NCBI RefSeq assembly: GCF_000421765.1
Contig: NZ_ATXQ01000004.1
Coordinates: 248,001-312,000, forward strand
Origin: Denitrificimonas caeni DSM 24390
Lineage (GTDB): Bacteria > Pseudomonadota > Gammaproteobacteria > Pseudomonadales > Pseudomonadaceae
Direction of reading: 5' to 3'
DNA: 64,000 nt
Of this stretch, positions 28,055 through 36,130 are shown one piece after another. The notes under the pieces were generated by a model. It was not told the DNA's origin, did no database searches, and saw only the letters and a list, made by a program, of their open reading frames with translations. The first letter of the stretch is position 1, and each line of letters begins with the position of its first letter. A program made the position numbers and the translations under genes.

Positions 28055-28456
28055 ATGTACGTATTAAAAATCATCAAATGGATACTCATTTCTATAGGCA
28101 CCGTTTTTCTAGTGCTTTTATCTTTACTTATATTTGCTTATTGGTATATGAGTTCTGGGGTTTTCAGTTCTGATTCCTTTGATAAAACAAAATGGCACGC
28201 AGCAATAACTGATGCAAGCGATGCCACTTGCTATCGTGGAGGAATGGCTAAAGACATACAAAACAACTTGTTATCAAAAGCGATGACTGAAAGTGATGTG
28301 ATAATTTTACTTGGCAAACCCAGTGGGCACTTTACGAAACAAGAGTATCAATACTCACTTGGCATGTGCAGTGGCCTGGGAATTGATTACGACAACTTGC
28401 ATATCTACTTCGATAAGCAAGGTTATTTTTCTGAAGCAAAAATTATTCAGCATTGA
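28055..28456 (+). CDS. Hypothetical membrane-anchored protein (cassette 10)
   Basis: 133 residues: one N-terminal membrane helix (about 8-32) and a periplasmic or cytoplasmic domain (about 45-133) with TESDVIILLGKPS, which recalls the BamE/SmpA-like fold used in small lipoprotein-type domains, and a C-terminal DKQGYFSEA segment. The similarity is weak and no lipobox is present, so the fold is only a suggestion. Its cassette ends at attC 10. Confidence 0.65.
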   Translation: MYVLKIIKWILISIGTVFLVLLSLLIFAYWYMSSGVFSSDSFDKTKWHAAITDASDATCYRGGMAKDIQNNLLSKAMTESDVIILLGKPSGHFTKQEYQYSLGMCSGLGIDYDNLHIYFDKQGYFSEAKIIQH

Positions 28457-28465
28457 GTAAGCATC

Positions 28466-28540
28466 CTCTAACAACTGGCTCAAACCGTTCGCAGCACTCG
28501 CCGGGACGGGCAAAGCCGGCTCCTTAATCAAACAGTAGGT
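28466..28540 (+). other. attC site 10, degraded crossover
   Basis: R'' CTCTAAC (28466-28472). Stem CCGTTCGCAGCACTCGCCGGGACGGG. R' region AGTAGGT (28534-28540), without the GTT triplet. Confidence 0.7.
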
Positions 28541-28549
28541 TCACATCTG

Positions 28550-28996
28550 ATGCATTGGATCATGTTTATATTAGTATCTATCTTCACTGCATTTGTGAAT
28601 CTTGTGTTTTTGGCTAGCAATTCATCAGTAAGCCAAAAGCCTGTAATAATTTTCAACGGCGTGATGCTTGCTGGCTATCTTCTTATGTATATTTTCTACG
28701 GAAGTAAAAGACAAAAAACGCTAAAGTACTGGCAACCCATTAAAGCAAAAACGAAGTCAATATTTTTACGCCTGCTGCTAATTGGGCTATGCGTTGGAGC
28801 ACTGCTGTTAGCATATAAACTTTCACAGGCAGCAACTTGTAGCGAATTTTTGCTGCACAGTAGGGGCGCTGTCTTTAGTTGGGCGCTAACCTTTATTTGT
28901 AAATTTACTGGGCCAATAGTCCCAGCAATAATTATTTTATCCTTAAGCGCATGGATGCTTCCTAGCCTGGTCAAAATAGTCTGGCAAAGAACCTAG
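28550..28996 (+). CDS. Hypothetical membrane protein (cassette 11)
   Basis: 148 residues with four hydrophobic segments (about 2-22, 30-48, 67-88, 108-140) and a single Cys-containing loop. Unrecognised. The second and third helices are separated by a basic loop (GSKRQKTLKYWQPIKAKTKS). No strong ribosome-binding site. It is the last gene before the array ends. Confidence 0.65.
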   Translation: MHWIMFILVSIFTAFVNLVFLASNSSVSQKPVIIFNGVMLAGYLLMYIFYGSKRQKTLKYWQPIKAKTKSIFLRLLLIGLCVGALLLAYKLSQAATCSEFLLHSRGAVFSWALTFICKFTGPIVPAIIILSLSAWMLPSLVKIVWQRT

Positions 28997-29001
28997 CTAA
29001 T

Positions 29002-29065
29002 GTTTAACAGTCTTTGTTGCTTTCACTTGGATGATCGTAGGTCTGCCTCTTAACCAAAGTTAGCA
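29002..29065 (+). other. attC site 11, last in array
   Basis: R'' GTTTAAC (29002-29008), L' CCTCTTAACCAAA, R' GTTAGCA (29059-29065). 64 bases with a poor inner stem. GTT is intact, but the site is more degenerate than the others. Confidence 0.5.
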
Positions 29066-29134
29066 TCCAATAAATGTCTGATATATCATTATATTCACGC
29101 GTAAACTCATTCGCAGTAATTGTTTTGGAATTTT

Positions 29135-29356
29135 ATGAATAAAAAAGAACCCGTATATTCTGAGAGCTGCCCTTTGTGTAATGAGCCTAATAACTGTGGT
29201 AATTTGTCCAGCAATAATGAAGCTTGTTGGTGTATGGATAAGAACGTTATGTTTCCTGAAAGCCTATTAAGGCAGGTCGTCGATTCAGCTAAAAATAAAG
29301 CCTGTATCTGTCAAGCTTGTACATACAAGCATAAAGATAATTCAGTAGTGATTTGA
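29135..29356 (+). CDS. Cysteine-rich CWC family protein
   Basis: A 73-residue cytoplasmic peptide with the CPLC...C...CWC...CICQAC pattern of the cysteine-rich CWC family (eight Cys in total). It probably binds zinc or another metal, but the role is unknown. I use the ATG at 29135, six bases after TGGAA; a TTG at 29120 is in frame but weaker. It follows the last attC with no attC after it, so it is likely the first resident chromosomal gene after the array. Confidence 0.75.
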   Translation: MNKKEPVYSESCPLCNEPNNCGNLSSNNEACWCMDKNVMFPESLLRQVVDSAKNKACICQACTYKHKDNSVVI

Positions 29357-29364
29357 TTTGTCAT

Positions 29365-29384
29365 AGGTATCAAAGTTGATACCT
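29365..29384. repeat. Perfect short palindrome
   Basis: AGGTATCAA (29365-29373) and TTGATACCT (29376-29384) with a two-base gap. No T tract. It could be an operator for the neighbouring genes or a weak stop for the CWC gene. Confidence 0.55.
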
Positions 29385-29401
29385 TGCTGTCTACCTGCAC
29401 C

Positions 29402-29698
29402 ATGGAGCGTAACGTGATCGAATTAATTCTTCTCCTGCTTATATATAGTTCCATCTGGTTTGTGCCGCTCTCAATTAATGTGAGACGGCGTAAAAATGGC
29501 CAAAGACCATATTGGGGGCTTTTCGTAGTAACGCTGCTTCTAGAAATTGCTGTGGTCTATCTCGTACTTTATGCAGGGCAATCATCAAGTTATAAATTAT
29601 TAGTGGCGCTCTTAGGCCCGGTAATAGCCTCGATCCTGGCGGCTGCTTTTTACCTGTTGCTGGCAAGAGCCATGGATGCGAAAAGCACTTCCTCTTGA
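29402..29698 (+). CDS. Hypothetical small membrane protein
   Basis: 98 residues with three hydrophobic helices (about 5-25, 42-61, 66-90). Start ATG 29402; the frame is open back to a TTG at 29384 inside the palindrome, which I reject. No family is recognised. The gene ends 56 bases before the preferred start of the glutathione S-transferase gene. Confidence 0.55.
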   Translation: MERNVIELILLLLIYSSIWFVPLSINVRRRKNGQRPYWGLFVVTLLLEIAVVYLVLYAGQSSSYKLLVALLGPVIASILAAAFYLLLARAMDAKSTSS

Positions 29699-29753
29699 TC
29701 TAGAAAAACTCCCTATAATGAGCGACTTCGTTAATCCAGCCAGGAAGCACCGT

Positions 29754-30425
29754 ATGACCGTCGCACTGCACCGTTTGTATTCCTTTCGCCGTTGCCCTTA
29801 TGCGATGCGTGCTCGGCTCGGTATTGTGTTTGCTGAACTGCAGGTGGAGTTGCGTGAGATTGTGCTGAAAAATAAGCCGGCGCAGATGCTGGTGATCAGC
29901 CCTAAAGGTACGGTTCCTGTGCTTGAGTTAGTTGAGACCGATGGCTCTCAGAAATGCGTGATCGAGGAAAGCCGAGAAATACTGCAGTGGGTGCTGGAGC
30001 AGCATGATCCGCAAGGTTTGTTGGACGCAGATCCTGTCAGTGCTAATGCTTTAATCGAGCAGAACGATAACGAGTTTAAACGCTGGCTTGATCGCTATAA
30101 ATACGCTGATCGTCATCCGGAACTTTCTCAGATTGAGTACCGAGAGCGGGGCGAGGTGTTTTTGCAGGTGTTAGAAAACTTACTGGCTAAGCATAAGTAT
30201 CTGCTGGGGGATAATATCAGCAGCGCGGATATTGGCATCATGCCTTTTGTGCGCCAGTTCGCCCATGTTGATCAGGACGTTTTTTACAGTCTGCCTTATC
30301 CGCATCTACAGCAGTGGCTGAGGAATTGGTTGCAGCATCCAGCGTTCCAGCAAGTCATGGTCAAATTCCAAGCGTGGCAGGAAGGTGATCAGGCAGTGGT
30401 ATTTCCAACAGACAGTCCCTTTTAG
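29754..30425 (+). CDS. Glutathione S-transferase family protein
   Basis: A 223-residue cytosolic protein with an N-terminal thioredoxin-like domain starting LYSFRRCPYAMRARL (CPYA in place of a CPxC dithiol) and GTVPVLEL with the cis-Pro turn, EESREIL, then an all-helical C-terminal domain (about 90-223). Probably a glutathione-dependent transferase or reductase of unknown substrate. ATG 29754 has AGGAAG upstream; the frame is open further to 29676 but that start would overlap the previous gene. TATAAT at 29714-29719 may be its -10 box, though a fitting -35 was not found. Confidence 0.85.
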   Translation: MTVALHRLYSFRRCPYAMRARLGIVFAELQVELREIVLKNKPAQMLVISPKGTVPVLELVETDGSQKCVIEESREILQWVLEQHDPQGLLDADPVSANALIEQNDNEFKRWLDRYKYADRHPELSQIEYRERGEVFLQVLENLLAKHKYLLGDNISSADIGIMPFVRQFAHVDQDVFYSLPYPHLQQWLRNWLQHPAFQQVMVKFQAWQEGDQAVVFPTDSPF

Positions 30426-30458
30426 ACGTTAGCCAAATACCATGCTTGGAGCATGCTT

Positions 30459-31484
30459 ATGAAATTTACAGATATTTCCCCTGCGTTCTCTGGGCTCTTG
30501 GCCAAAATGACTGCTACAGGGCTCGATAGCTCAGGCGAGTTGGCGACGCCGTCCTGGCTAAGCTTCGTTGATTCAGTGCTGCGCGGCATCGGCCAAGTGA
30601 TGCTGCAGAACAATAGCTACACGGGTTTGCTTTTCTTATTGGGGGTTTTCTACAGCTCAACGCTCTCAGGCTTGGCCGTTCTGCTTGGCACCGCTGCCAG
30701 TACTGCAACGGCGATGCTGTTGGGCGTGGAGCGGACGGATGTTCGCGCTGGATTATTCGGCTTCAACGGTGCGCTGGTTGCCATAGCATTGCTGTATTTT
30801 CTTGAGCCAAGTGCATTGGTGTTTGGCTATGTTGTGCTGGCTGCAGCGTGCACAACGGTGATGATGTCGGCGCTGATGACCTTTTTAGACAAGTGGGGCA
30901 TTCCAGCACTGACCGCTCCTTTTGTTTTTACCACAGTATTGTTTATCTTAGCCTGCGCACGTTTTGGTCGACTGCAGTCAACCGGCATCCTGCCCACAGC
31001 AGGACTGCCTAAGGCAGCAACGGTTGAAGGGATTGTCACGGCATCGACTCTCACTGAAGGTTTGTTTAGCGGCATTGCTCAGGTGTTTTTTCAGGGCAGC
31101 GTTGTCACTGGCCTTATCTTTGCTGTTGGCTTGCTGATCAGTTCGCGAGCTGTCTTTGCTGCAGCGTTACTAGGCTCTCTGATCGGCGCATTGGTTGCAT
31201 GGGCGATGGGAGCTGCGGAACCTGCGATTAGCTCAGGTGCTTTTGGTTTTAACTGTGTGCTAACAGCAATTGTATTTAGTCGTGGATTCTTCGAGGTCAA
31301 TGCCAACTCTATCGTCTATGGGTTACTTGCTGTGGTGGTGACCGCCGTGGTGTTTGCTGCGCTATCTGCGGCGCTGGAGCCCTTAGGTATGCCCGCTCTA
31401 ACATCTCCATTTGTACTGACTGTTTGGCTTTTCTTATTGGCCAGTCCGCGTTTTTTACGGGTGCGTATGGCTGGTTCGCAATGA
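30459..31484 (+). CDS. Urea transporter family protein
   Basis: 341 residues; an inner-membrane channel-like urea transporter with about ten helices in two homologous halves. The repeat is visible as GFNGALVAIALLYF in the first half and GFNCVLTAIVF in the second, followed by ALTAPFVFTT and ALTSPFVLTVWLF. GGAG at 30448-30451 places the start at ATG 30459. No urease genes are in the window, so its physiological partner is unknown. A family member of normal length (about 340). Confidence 0.9.
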   Translation: MKFTDISPAFSGLLAKMTATGLDSSGELATPSWLSFVDSVLRGIGQVMLQNNSYTGLLFLLGVFYSSTLSGLAVLLGTAASTATAMLLGVERTDVRAGLFGFNGALVAIALLYFLEPSALVFGYVVLAAACTTVMMSALMTFLDKWGIPALTAPFVFTTVLFILACARFGRLQSTGILPTAGLPKAATVEGIVTASTLTEGLFSGIAQVFFQGSVVTGLIFAVGLLISSRAVFAAALLGSLIGALVAWAMGAAEPAISSGAFGFNCVLTAIVFSRGFFEVNANSIVYGLLAVVVTAVVFAALSAALEPLGMPALTSPFVLTVWLFLLASPRFLRVRMAGSQ

Positions 31485-31557
31485 TTCTCTGCTGGGTAAA
31501 CCCTATGCGCCAATGCCACTGTGTGGCGCGTTATAACTCAAACTTTAGGTATTCAAG

Positions 31558-32232
31558 ATGAAACCAAGCATCGTTATTCTCAGTCTGCTTTTGTTGTTTT
31601 CCGGATCTTCTTTTGCCCAAGGCTATGGCGTCTATGAGCCTATAAAAATACTCGTGGTCACTGAAACCAGTGCAGGGAAAAAACACAGTTTGGATTTAAA
31701 ATATCTAGATCAAATTATTTATGACTTATCTTTGCATGCAAAAAATTATCCGCCAAAATTCACTAGCGAAAGTGACAAGCAGCGTGCAACACGTGATGTG
31801 AAAACGCTCTCTGGAATGTTGGATGCTTTGGTTGATACGCCGCAAGCGTCCCCTGAGTTGTTAAAACGAACCAGTTTGTTAAACAGTATCGGTCACAATT
31901 TAGATGTGTCTGGAGCTGCACAAAAAGCTGATCGGGATTTTCAAAACCTGCTAAAACAGCAGCCTGATAACCCAACAGCTAATTTTGCATACGGTGCTTT
32001 TCTCGGCGGCAGTAATCAAAGCGACAAAGCCTTACCCTATTTAGAGCGCTCAGCAAAGGCTGGCTACAGCGATGCGTACTATGCGTTGGGTATGGCGCAC
32101 TTGATGCAAAATAATACTGAATTGGCTTTAGAAAACTTTGAAAGCTATAAAAGTCATAGACCTGATGATCAAAGCGTTGAGCAAATAATCATCGCCATTA
32201 AAAGTGGAAATATACAGTTAAATGCTAAGTAA
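31558..32232 (+). CDS. Exported TPR-containing protein
   Basis: 224 residues: a cleavable signal peptide (MKPSIVILSLLLLFSGSSFA, 1-20), an unrecognised mid region (about 25-125), then TPR-like helical repeats (about 128-205) with NPTANFAYGAFLGG and DAYYALGMAHLMQNN. A periplasmic or outer-membrane-facing adaptor role is typical for such proteins. It is transcribed after the urea transporter gene, but functional linkage is not evident. Confidence 0.75.
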   Translation: MKPSIVILSLLLLFSGSSFAQGYGVYEPIKILVVTETSAGKKHSLDLKYLDQIIYDLSLHAKNYPPKFTSESDKQRATRDVKTLSGMLDALVDTPQASPELLKRTSLLNSIGHNLDVSGAAQKADRDFQNLLKQQPDNPTANFAYGAFLGGSNQSDKALPYLERSAKAGYSDAYYALGMAHLMQNNTELALENFESYKSHRPDDQSVEQIIIAIKSGNIQLNAK

Positions 32233-32324
32233 ATTATCTAGTGCAAGGTGAGGACTACGATGATTTCCAATCGATGAGCCACCTCAAAAACTATGTTGCC
32301 GATACTGTGCCAGACTTTGCTTAC

Positions 32325-32807
32325 TTAACGTTTTTTCAGTAACCAATCGCCTTCAATAGCGGTAAAACTTGAGGCGGCACGAATTAATGAAAAAGCAGTC
32401 AACTCAGGCACGCCAAATACATCAACAGTGACGTTGTGCAGATCACGCACGCGCTGCACCAAAAGATCAAAATCCCCATCACCGGAAACCAAAACTAAGC
32501 GATCTGTTTGTGCGGCGTATTCCATCGCATCCAAGGTAATGCCGACATCCCAGTCACCTTTGCTGCTGCCGTCGGCGCGCTGCACGTAAGGTTTAAGTTT
32601 TACCTCAAAGCCAATGGCGCGCAAAATATTTTGAAATTGTCGCTGTTTTTCATCGCCACGCTCTGTTGCGTAAGCGATTGCTTTAACCACTTCATGGCCA
32701 GCGCTGACCTCGCGCCATAAACGATTGTAATCAAAGCTGGCAGCGTAAGCTTGGCGGGTGGTGTAATAAATATTTTGCACATCAACCAGAATAACCACAC
32801 GACTCAT
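32325..32807 (-). CDS. NYN domain protein (LabA/DUF88 family)
   Basis: 160 residues forming a single NYN (PIN-like) nuclease domain. Conserved acidic residues are visible: VDVQNIYY (Asp), GDWDVGITLDA and SGDGDFDLLV (Asp cluster). Such proteins are thought to act on RNA, with the acidic residues binding a metal ion. The predicted cytoplasmic protein is on the minus strand between plus-strand genes and looks monocistronic. Specific function unknown. Confidence 0.87.
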   Translation of the reverse strand: MSRVVILVDVQNIYYTTRQAYAASFDYNRLWREVSAGHEVVKAIAYATERGDEKQRQFQNILRAIGFEVKLKPYVQRADGSSKGDWDVGITLDAMEYAAQTDRLVLVSGDGDFDLLVQRVRDLHNVTVDVFGVPELTAFSLIRAASSFTAIEGDWLLKKR

Positions 32808-32989
32808 CTGTATTTACCTGTTAAATAATCAAGCAGTATAGGTGTGCTAGTTCAAATAAACACAATAGAACAAACAAAGACTTTCATTTTGCATTAAAAT
32901 ACGTAAACGGCTAAGTTAGCCTCGCAACGAGCAGAAACCTACGTAAGTGGTTTTATAGAAGCCTTAAAAATATCGTTAAGGAGAGACTT

Positions 32990-33376
32990 ATGGGATTTTT
33001 TAGCAATATTCTTTCAAAACTAGGTATTGGCAGTGCTGAAGCAGCACAAGTCGATGCGCCTCAAGCAGACGTCGCGGTTGCGTCATCAGTAGAGCCAACA
33101 GCGGCTTCAATTGCTGTGGTCGATGTGGTTGCCCAACTTGAAGAACGTGCTGCTGCAAACCCACAGAAACTCAACTGGCGAGTATCTATTGTTGATTTGC
33201 TCAAATTGCTTGATATCGATAGCAGTCTTGCAGCACGTAAAGAGCTTGCAGCAGAACTTGCTTGCCCAAGTGAATTGATGGGCGATTCTGCGCAAATGAA
33301 CATGTGGCTACACAAAACTGTGCTAGCGCGCATTGCTGAGAATGGCGGCAACATTCCACAAGAGTTATTAAGTTAA
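32990..33376 (+). CDS. DUF3597 family protein
   Basis: 128 residues, acidic and soluble. It starts MGFFSNILSKLG, then an Ala-rich linker, and a conserved C-terminal domain (about 45-128) with LNWRVSIVDLLKLLDID and a final VLARIAENGGNIP, the DUF3597 signature. Role unknown; members are stand-alone cytoplasmic proteins. AAGGAGAG gives a strong ribosome-binding site. Confidence 0.85.
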   Translation: MGFFSNILSKLGIGSAEAAQVDAPQADVAVASSVEPTAASIAVVDVVAQLEERAAANPQKLNWRVSIVDLLKLLDIDSSLAARKELAAELACPSELMGDSAQMNMWLHKTVLARIAENGGNIPQELLS

Positions 33377-33628
33377 TTTAGCTTTATCTATAAGGGTGTT
33401 CACTGCAATTCACCCATACTCTTATCCAAATGATCTGTTTTTCATTCATTGCTAGTCAGTGACACATGGATGAAAAACAGCTGGAGCTTGCTGCCGAAAT
33501 CTTGCTTTATGCGGCATTGATCGGTTTAAGAAACAAACACAAGTGGTTTTAAGTAAAATTGCTCGTGGTGTTTTTTGTTACGTTGTTTCATCAATTAGTT
33601 ATTTTCACCATAAAGGTTTTAAAAAAGT

Positions 33629-34219
33629 ATGACGTTGTTTTTAGCTTCCACCTCGCCTAGACGGCGAGAGTTGTTAGCACAGGCAGGAATTGAATTTACT
33701 GTGTTAGACGTGGCAATTGATGAATCACAGCGTCCCAGTGAGCTGCCAACAGCTTATGTTGAACGCCTTGCCAAAGAGAAAGCTGAAGCAGGTTTTCTAA
33801 CTGTTGAAAGTGACGAAAATGCCGTGGTACTGGCGGCTGACACTATTGTGGTCTTAGAGGATGATATTCTCGGCAAGCCACAAAACAAAGCACACGCACA
33901 TGAAATGCTGCGCTCATTATCAGGTCGTTCGCATGTAGTAATGACGGCCTTTGCGATTAAAACCCATAAACAAATTCGTGTGCAGCGAGTCAATACCACC
34001 GTTTTCTTTCGTCCTCTTACCAGTAAAGAAATTGAATGGTACTGGCAGACCGGTGAGCAGTTGGACAAAGCGGGCGGTTACGGTATTCAGAGTAAAGGCG
34101 GGATCTTTGTGAGCTCGATTTCAGGCAGTTACAGTGCCGTTGTCGGCTTGCCTTTAGCTGAAGTTGTGGTTGCGCTTCGCGGTTTAGGTATTCAGGCGGA
34201 TGTGCTGAGTATTGATTGA
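33629..34219 (+). CDS. maf: Maf-like nucleoside triphosphate pyrophosphatase (YhdE type)
   Basis: 196 residues. It opens with the Maf motif LASTSPRRRELL and has DTIVVLEDDILGKPQ (catalytic Asp region) and GGYGIQSKGGIFVSSISGSYSAVVGLPL. The presence of SGSYSAVVGLP and the overall pattern suggest the YhdE group, which hydrolyses dTTP/UTP and modified pyrimidine nucleotides to limit their misincorporation. Maf has also been linked to septum formation. The ATG lies after a purine-poor leader (GTTTTAAAAAAGT). Confidence 0.88.
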   Translation: MTLFLASTSPRRRELLAQAGIEFTVLDVAIDESQRPSELPTAYVERLAKEKAEAGFLTVESDENAVVLAADTIVVLEDDILGKPQNKAHAHEMLRSLSGRSHVVMTAFAIKTHKQIRVQRVNTTVFFRPLTSKEIEWYWQTGEQLDKAGGYGIQSKGGIFVSSISGSYSAVVGLPLAEVVVALRGLGIQADVLSID

Positions 34220-34235
34220 GTGCTGCACGCTTCTT

Positions 34236-34252
34236 GCGGGCGAGCCGCCCGC
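34236..34252. repeat. REP-like palindrome after maf
   Basis: GCGGGCG (34236-34242) pairs with CGCCCGC (34246-34252) around AGC. The sequence is that of the units at 49410-49701. Confidence 0.7.
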
Positions 34253-34411
34253 GCGCCTAGATGAAAAGTTGTAAACACTAAAAATGATTAATTAGTGCTT
34301 CGAGGTGGCTATGGTGAGCGAAGCCATGGCTGACGAAGCGCCGGAGTTGAACCTTAGATAGGTTCGTCGGCGGCTTAACGGTTTTCTCGAAGTACGGCAG
34401 GCTCAGTGATA

Positions 34412-34825
34412 TCAAAGGTTATCGAGTAACTCACGCATTCTTATCAGTACGGCATTTAAGCCATTGCTGCGCGATGGCGAGAGCTGGCGACTTAAACCGA
34501 GCTGAGCGAACCAGTCAGTCACGTCAATCGCTGTTATTTGCTCTGCATCCAAACCTTCAATACGCAGCAATAACAGCGCTAATAAACCGCGCAGTAAGCG
34601 CGCTTCACTGGCCGCTTGAAAACGTGGCGGCACAGCTTCTCGATCCAGCAGTAACCAAACCCGAGTCTCGCAGCCATGCACCAAGTTGTCTTCTGTACGC
34701 AGTGTTTGCGGCAGTTCTTGCAGTTGCGCACCGCGTTGTAACAACAATCGAGCGCGTTGCTCCCATTGCTCACAGGCTTGGAATTCATCGATAGCTTGCT
34801 GCGCTGTTGTACTAAGTTGATTCAC
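34412..34825 (-). CDS. csdE: SufE/CsdE family sulfur acceptor
   Basis: 137 residues; takes sulfur as a persulfide from a cysteine desulfurase and enhances its activity. The active cysteine is in LVHGCETRVW (Cys about position 51), matching the SufE family. It overlaps the upstream csdA by four bases. The pair csdA-csdE forms a CSD sulfur-transfer system serving Fe-S cluster assembly or tRNA thiolation; no SUF scaffold genes are near. Confidence 0.87.
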   Translation of the reverse strand: MNQLSTTAQQAIDEFQACEQWEQRARLLLQRGAQLQELPQTLRTEDNLVHGCETRVWLLLDREAVPPRFQAASEARLLRGLLALLLLRIEGLDAEQITAIDVTDWFAQLGLSRQLSPSRSNGLNAVLIRMRELLDNL

Positions 34826-36024
34826 TGCAAAATCTCTAAGGCTTGATCTAAGGCGGCAAAAAATCGCTGCAGATCATCCCCATTGTTATACATCGCGAGC
34901 GAAACCCGCAGCGCGCCGGCTAAACCTAAGCTGTGCAGCAGTGGCATAGCGCAGTGATGTCCGGCGCGTACCGCGATACCTTGTTCACCAAGCAATAAGG
35001 CCAAATCAGCATGATGCACCTGCGGCGCATTAAAGCTGACCAAAGCACAGTTAGGTGAGCCAATAATCTGCATGCCACGCGCCTGTAAACCCTGTAATAG
35101 GGCAGCATGCAAAGCCGCCTCATGTGTAGCGATTGCTTGGCTGTCTAAGCTTTGTAGCCACTCCAAGGTGGCAGCAAAGGCGATAATGTTGGCCGTACTG
35201 GGCGTGCCGGGCTCAAAACCCAAAGGTGCGGGTAAAAACTCCGCGTGTTGGTAATCACAATGGCGCACCATTTCGCCGCCGAATTGCCAATGACGTAATG
35301 CTGGCACTGCACGCTCGCGGGCAAACAGCAGACCAACACCATCAGGGCCGTACACTTTATGTGCCGAGCAGACAAAAAAATCACAATCCAGTTGCTGCAA
35401 ATTAGGGCGCTCATGCACTGCGGCTTGTGCGCCATCAATCACTGTCCAAGCGCCGATCTTGCGCGCTGCGCTGAGCAGTGCTGATAAGGATTGTTTATGA
35501 CCGACAACGTTGGAGAGCGCGCTGATCGCAACAATCCGGCTGCGTGTTGATAGCTGTGCAATGGCTTGATCAATATCTAAATGGCCGTCGGTATCCATCG
35601 GCAAAACTTTCAAGATCAAACCGCGCGCTAGAGCCAATTGTTGCCAAGGAAGGAGGTTGGCGTGATGCTCGTAAGCGCTGATCAGAATTTCATCGCCGGC
35701 TTGTAAGTGATGAGCCAAAGCTTGGCTGAGCAGGTTGATGCCTTCCGTGGTGCCCTTGGTGAAAATCAGCGTGTCTTGCGCGTCTGCTTGTAGCCATTTG
35801 GCAATGCTGCTGCGTGCGTTCTCAAAGGCGCGTGTGGCACGTTCCCCAGGCTGATGTTGTGCTCGATGCACATTGGCCACACCTTGTTGATAGTGCTGAG
35901 CAAGGGCGTCAAGCATGCTTTGCGGCTTTTGCGCAGTGGCCGCGCTATCCAGCCAAACTTGCTGCTGCTCTGCGAATGCCAGAATACCGGGGAAAAATTG
36001 ACGCCAAGGGGAGGGCAGAAACAT
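34822..36024 (-). CDS. csdA: Cysteine desulfurase, CsdA/SufS type
   Basis: PLP-dependent enzyme that removes sulfur from cysteine and hands it to CsdE. 400 residues, with WLDSAATAQKP near the start, THGTTE-like TKGTTEGINL, the PLP lysine in CSAHKVYGPDG, EPGTPSTANI and RAGHHCAMPLL with the active cysteine. These match group II desulfurases. The ATG at 36024 is used; a GTG five codons upstream (36039) is open. The operon is csdA-csdE. Confidence 0.9.
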   Translation of the reverse strand: MFLPSPWRQFFPGILAFAEQQQVWLDSAATAQKPQSMLDALAQHYQQGVANVHRAQHQPGERATRAFENARSSIAKWLQADAQDTLIFTKGTTEGINLLSQALAHHLQAGDEILISAYEHHANLLPWQQLALARGLILKVLPMDTDGHLDIDQAIAQLSTRSRIVAISALSNVVGHKQSLSALLSAARKIGAWTVIDGAQAAVHERPNLQQLDCDFFVCSAHKVYGPDGVGLLFARERAVPALRHWQFGGEMVRHCDYQHAEFLPAPLGFEPGTPSTANIIAFAATLEWLQSLDSQAIATHEAALHAALLQGLQARGMQIIGSPNCALVSFNAPQVHHADLALLLGEQGIAVRAGHHCAMPLLHSLGLAGALRVSLAMYNNGDDLQRFFAALDQALEILQ

Positions 36025-36085
36025 TGCGAAAATATCCACTACAGGAGAGCAATAGAATTAATACGAGTGCTTTTGTTGCTAAAGC

Positions 36086-36126
36086 AAAGATGAGCAGCAA
36101 AATGTATTGAGCTGCTCATCTTTTTT
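36086..36126. terminator. Terminator hairpin at the dapD 3' end
   Basis: AAAGATGAGCAGC (36086-36098) pairs perfectly with GCTGCTCATCTTT (36111-36123), followed by TTT on the plus strand and by TTTGCTTT on the minus strand. It lies just after the dapD stop (36131) and probably ends that transcript. Confidence 0.8.
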
Positions 36127-36130
36127 GCCG

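Larger units (their letters stand above)
19961..29065 (+). mobile_element. Integron cassette array without integrase (CALIN / sedentary integron segment)
   Basis: About 9.1 kb in which every gene is on the plus strand and each single gene, or gene pair, is followed within a few bases by an attC-like site. These sites share an R'' arm ending in AAC (GAC in one), an imperfect palindrome of 60-105 bases, and usually an R' arm starting with GTT. Eleven such sites and 13 genes are seen. Cassette genes have short or no promoters, differ in base composition and have no shared pathway. No tyrosine recombinase of the IntI type is present, hence CALIN. Known analogues are the Pseudomonas stutzeri and Xanthomonas chromosomal integrons. 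Confidence 0.85.

Noticed and set aside
19547-29065. Integron integrase gene or pseudogene
   Set aside because: Searched by eye for the tyrosine-recombinase R...HxxR...Y pattern in both strands around the array; none seen, so not claimed.
19961-29065. Prophage or plasmid insertion as explanation for the accessory genes
   Set aside because: No phage structural, replication, transposase or conjugation genes, while attC-like sites recur regularly.
29695-29719. Sigma70 promoter TTGATC...TATAAT before the GST gene
   Set aside because: The -10 is perfect, but the spacer is only 13 bases, too short for a normal promoter.
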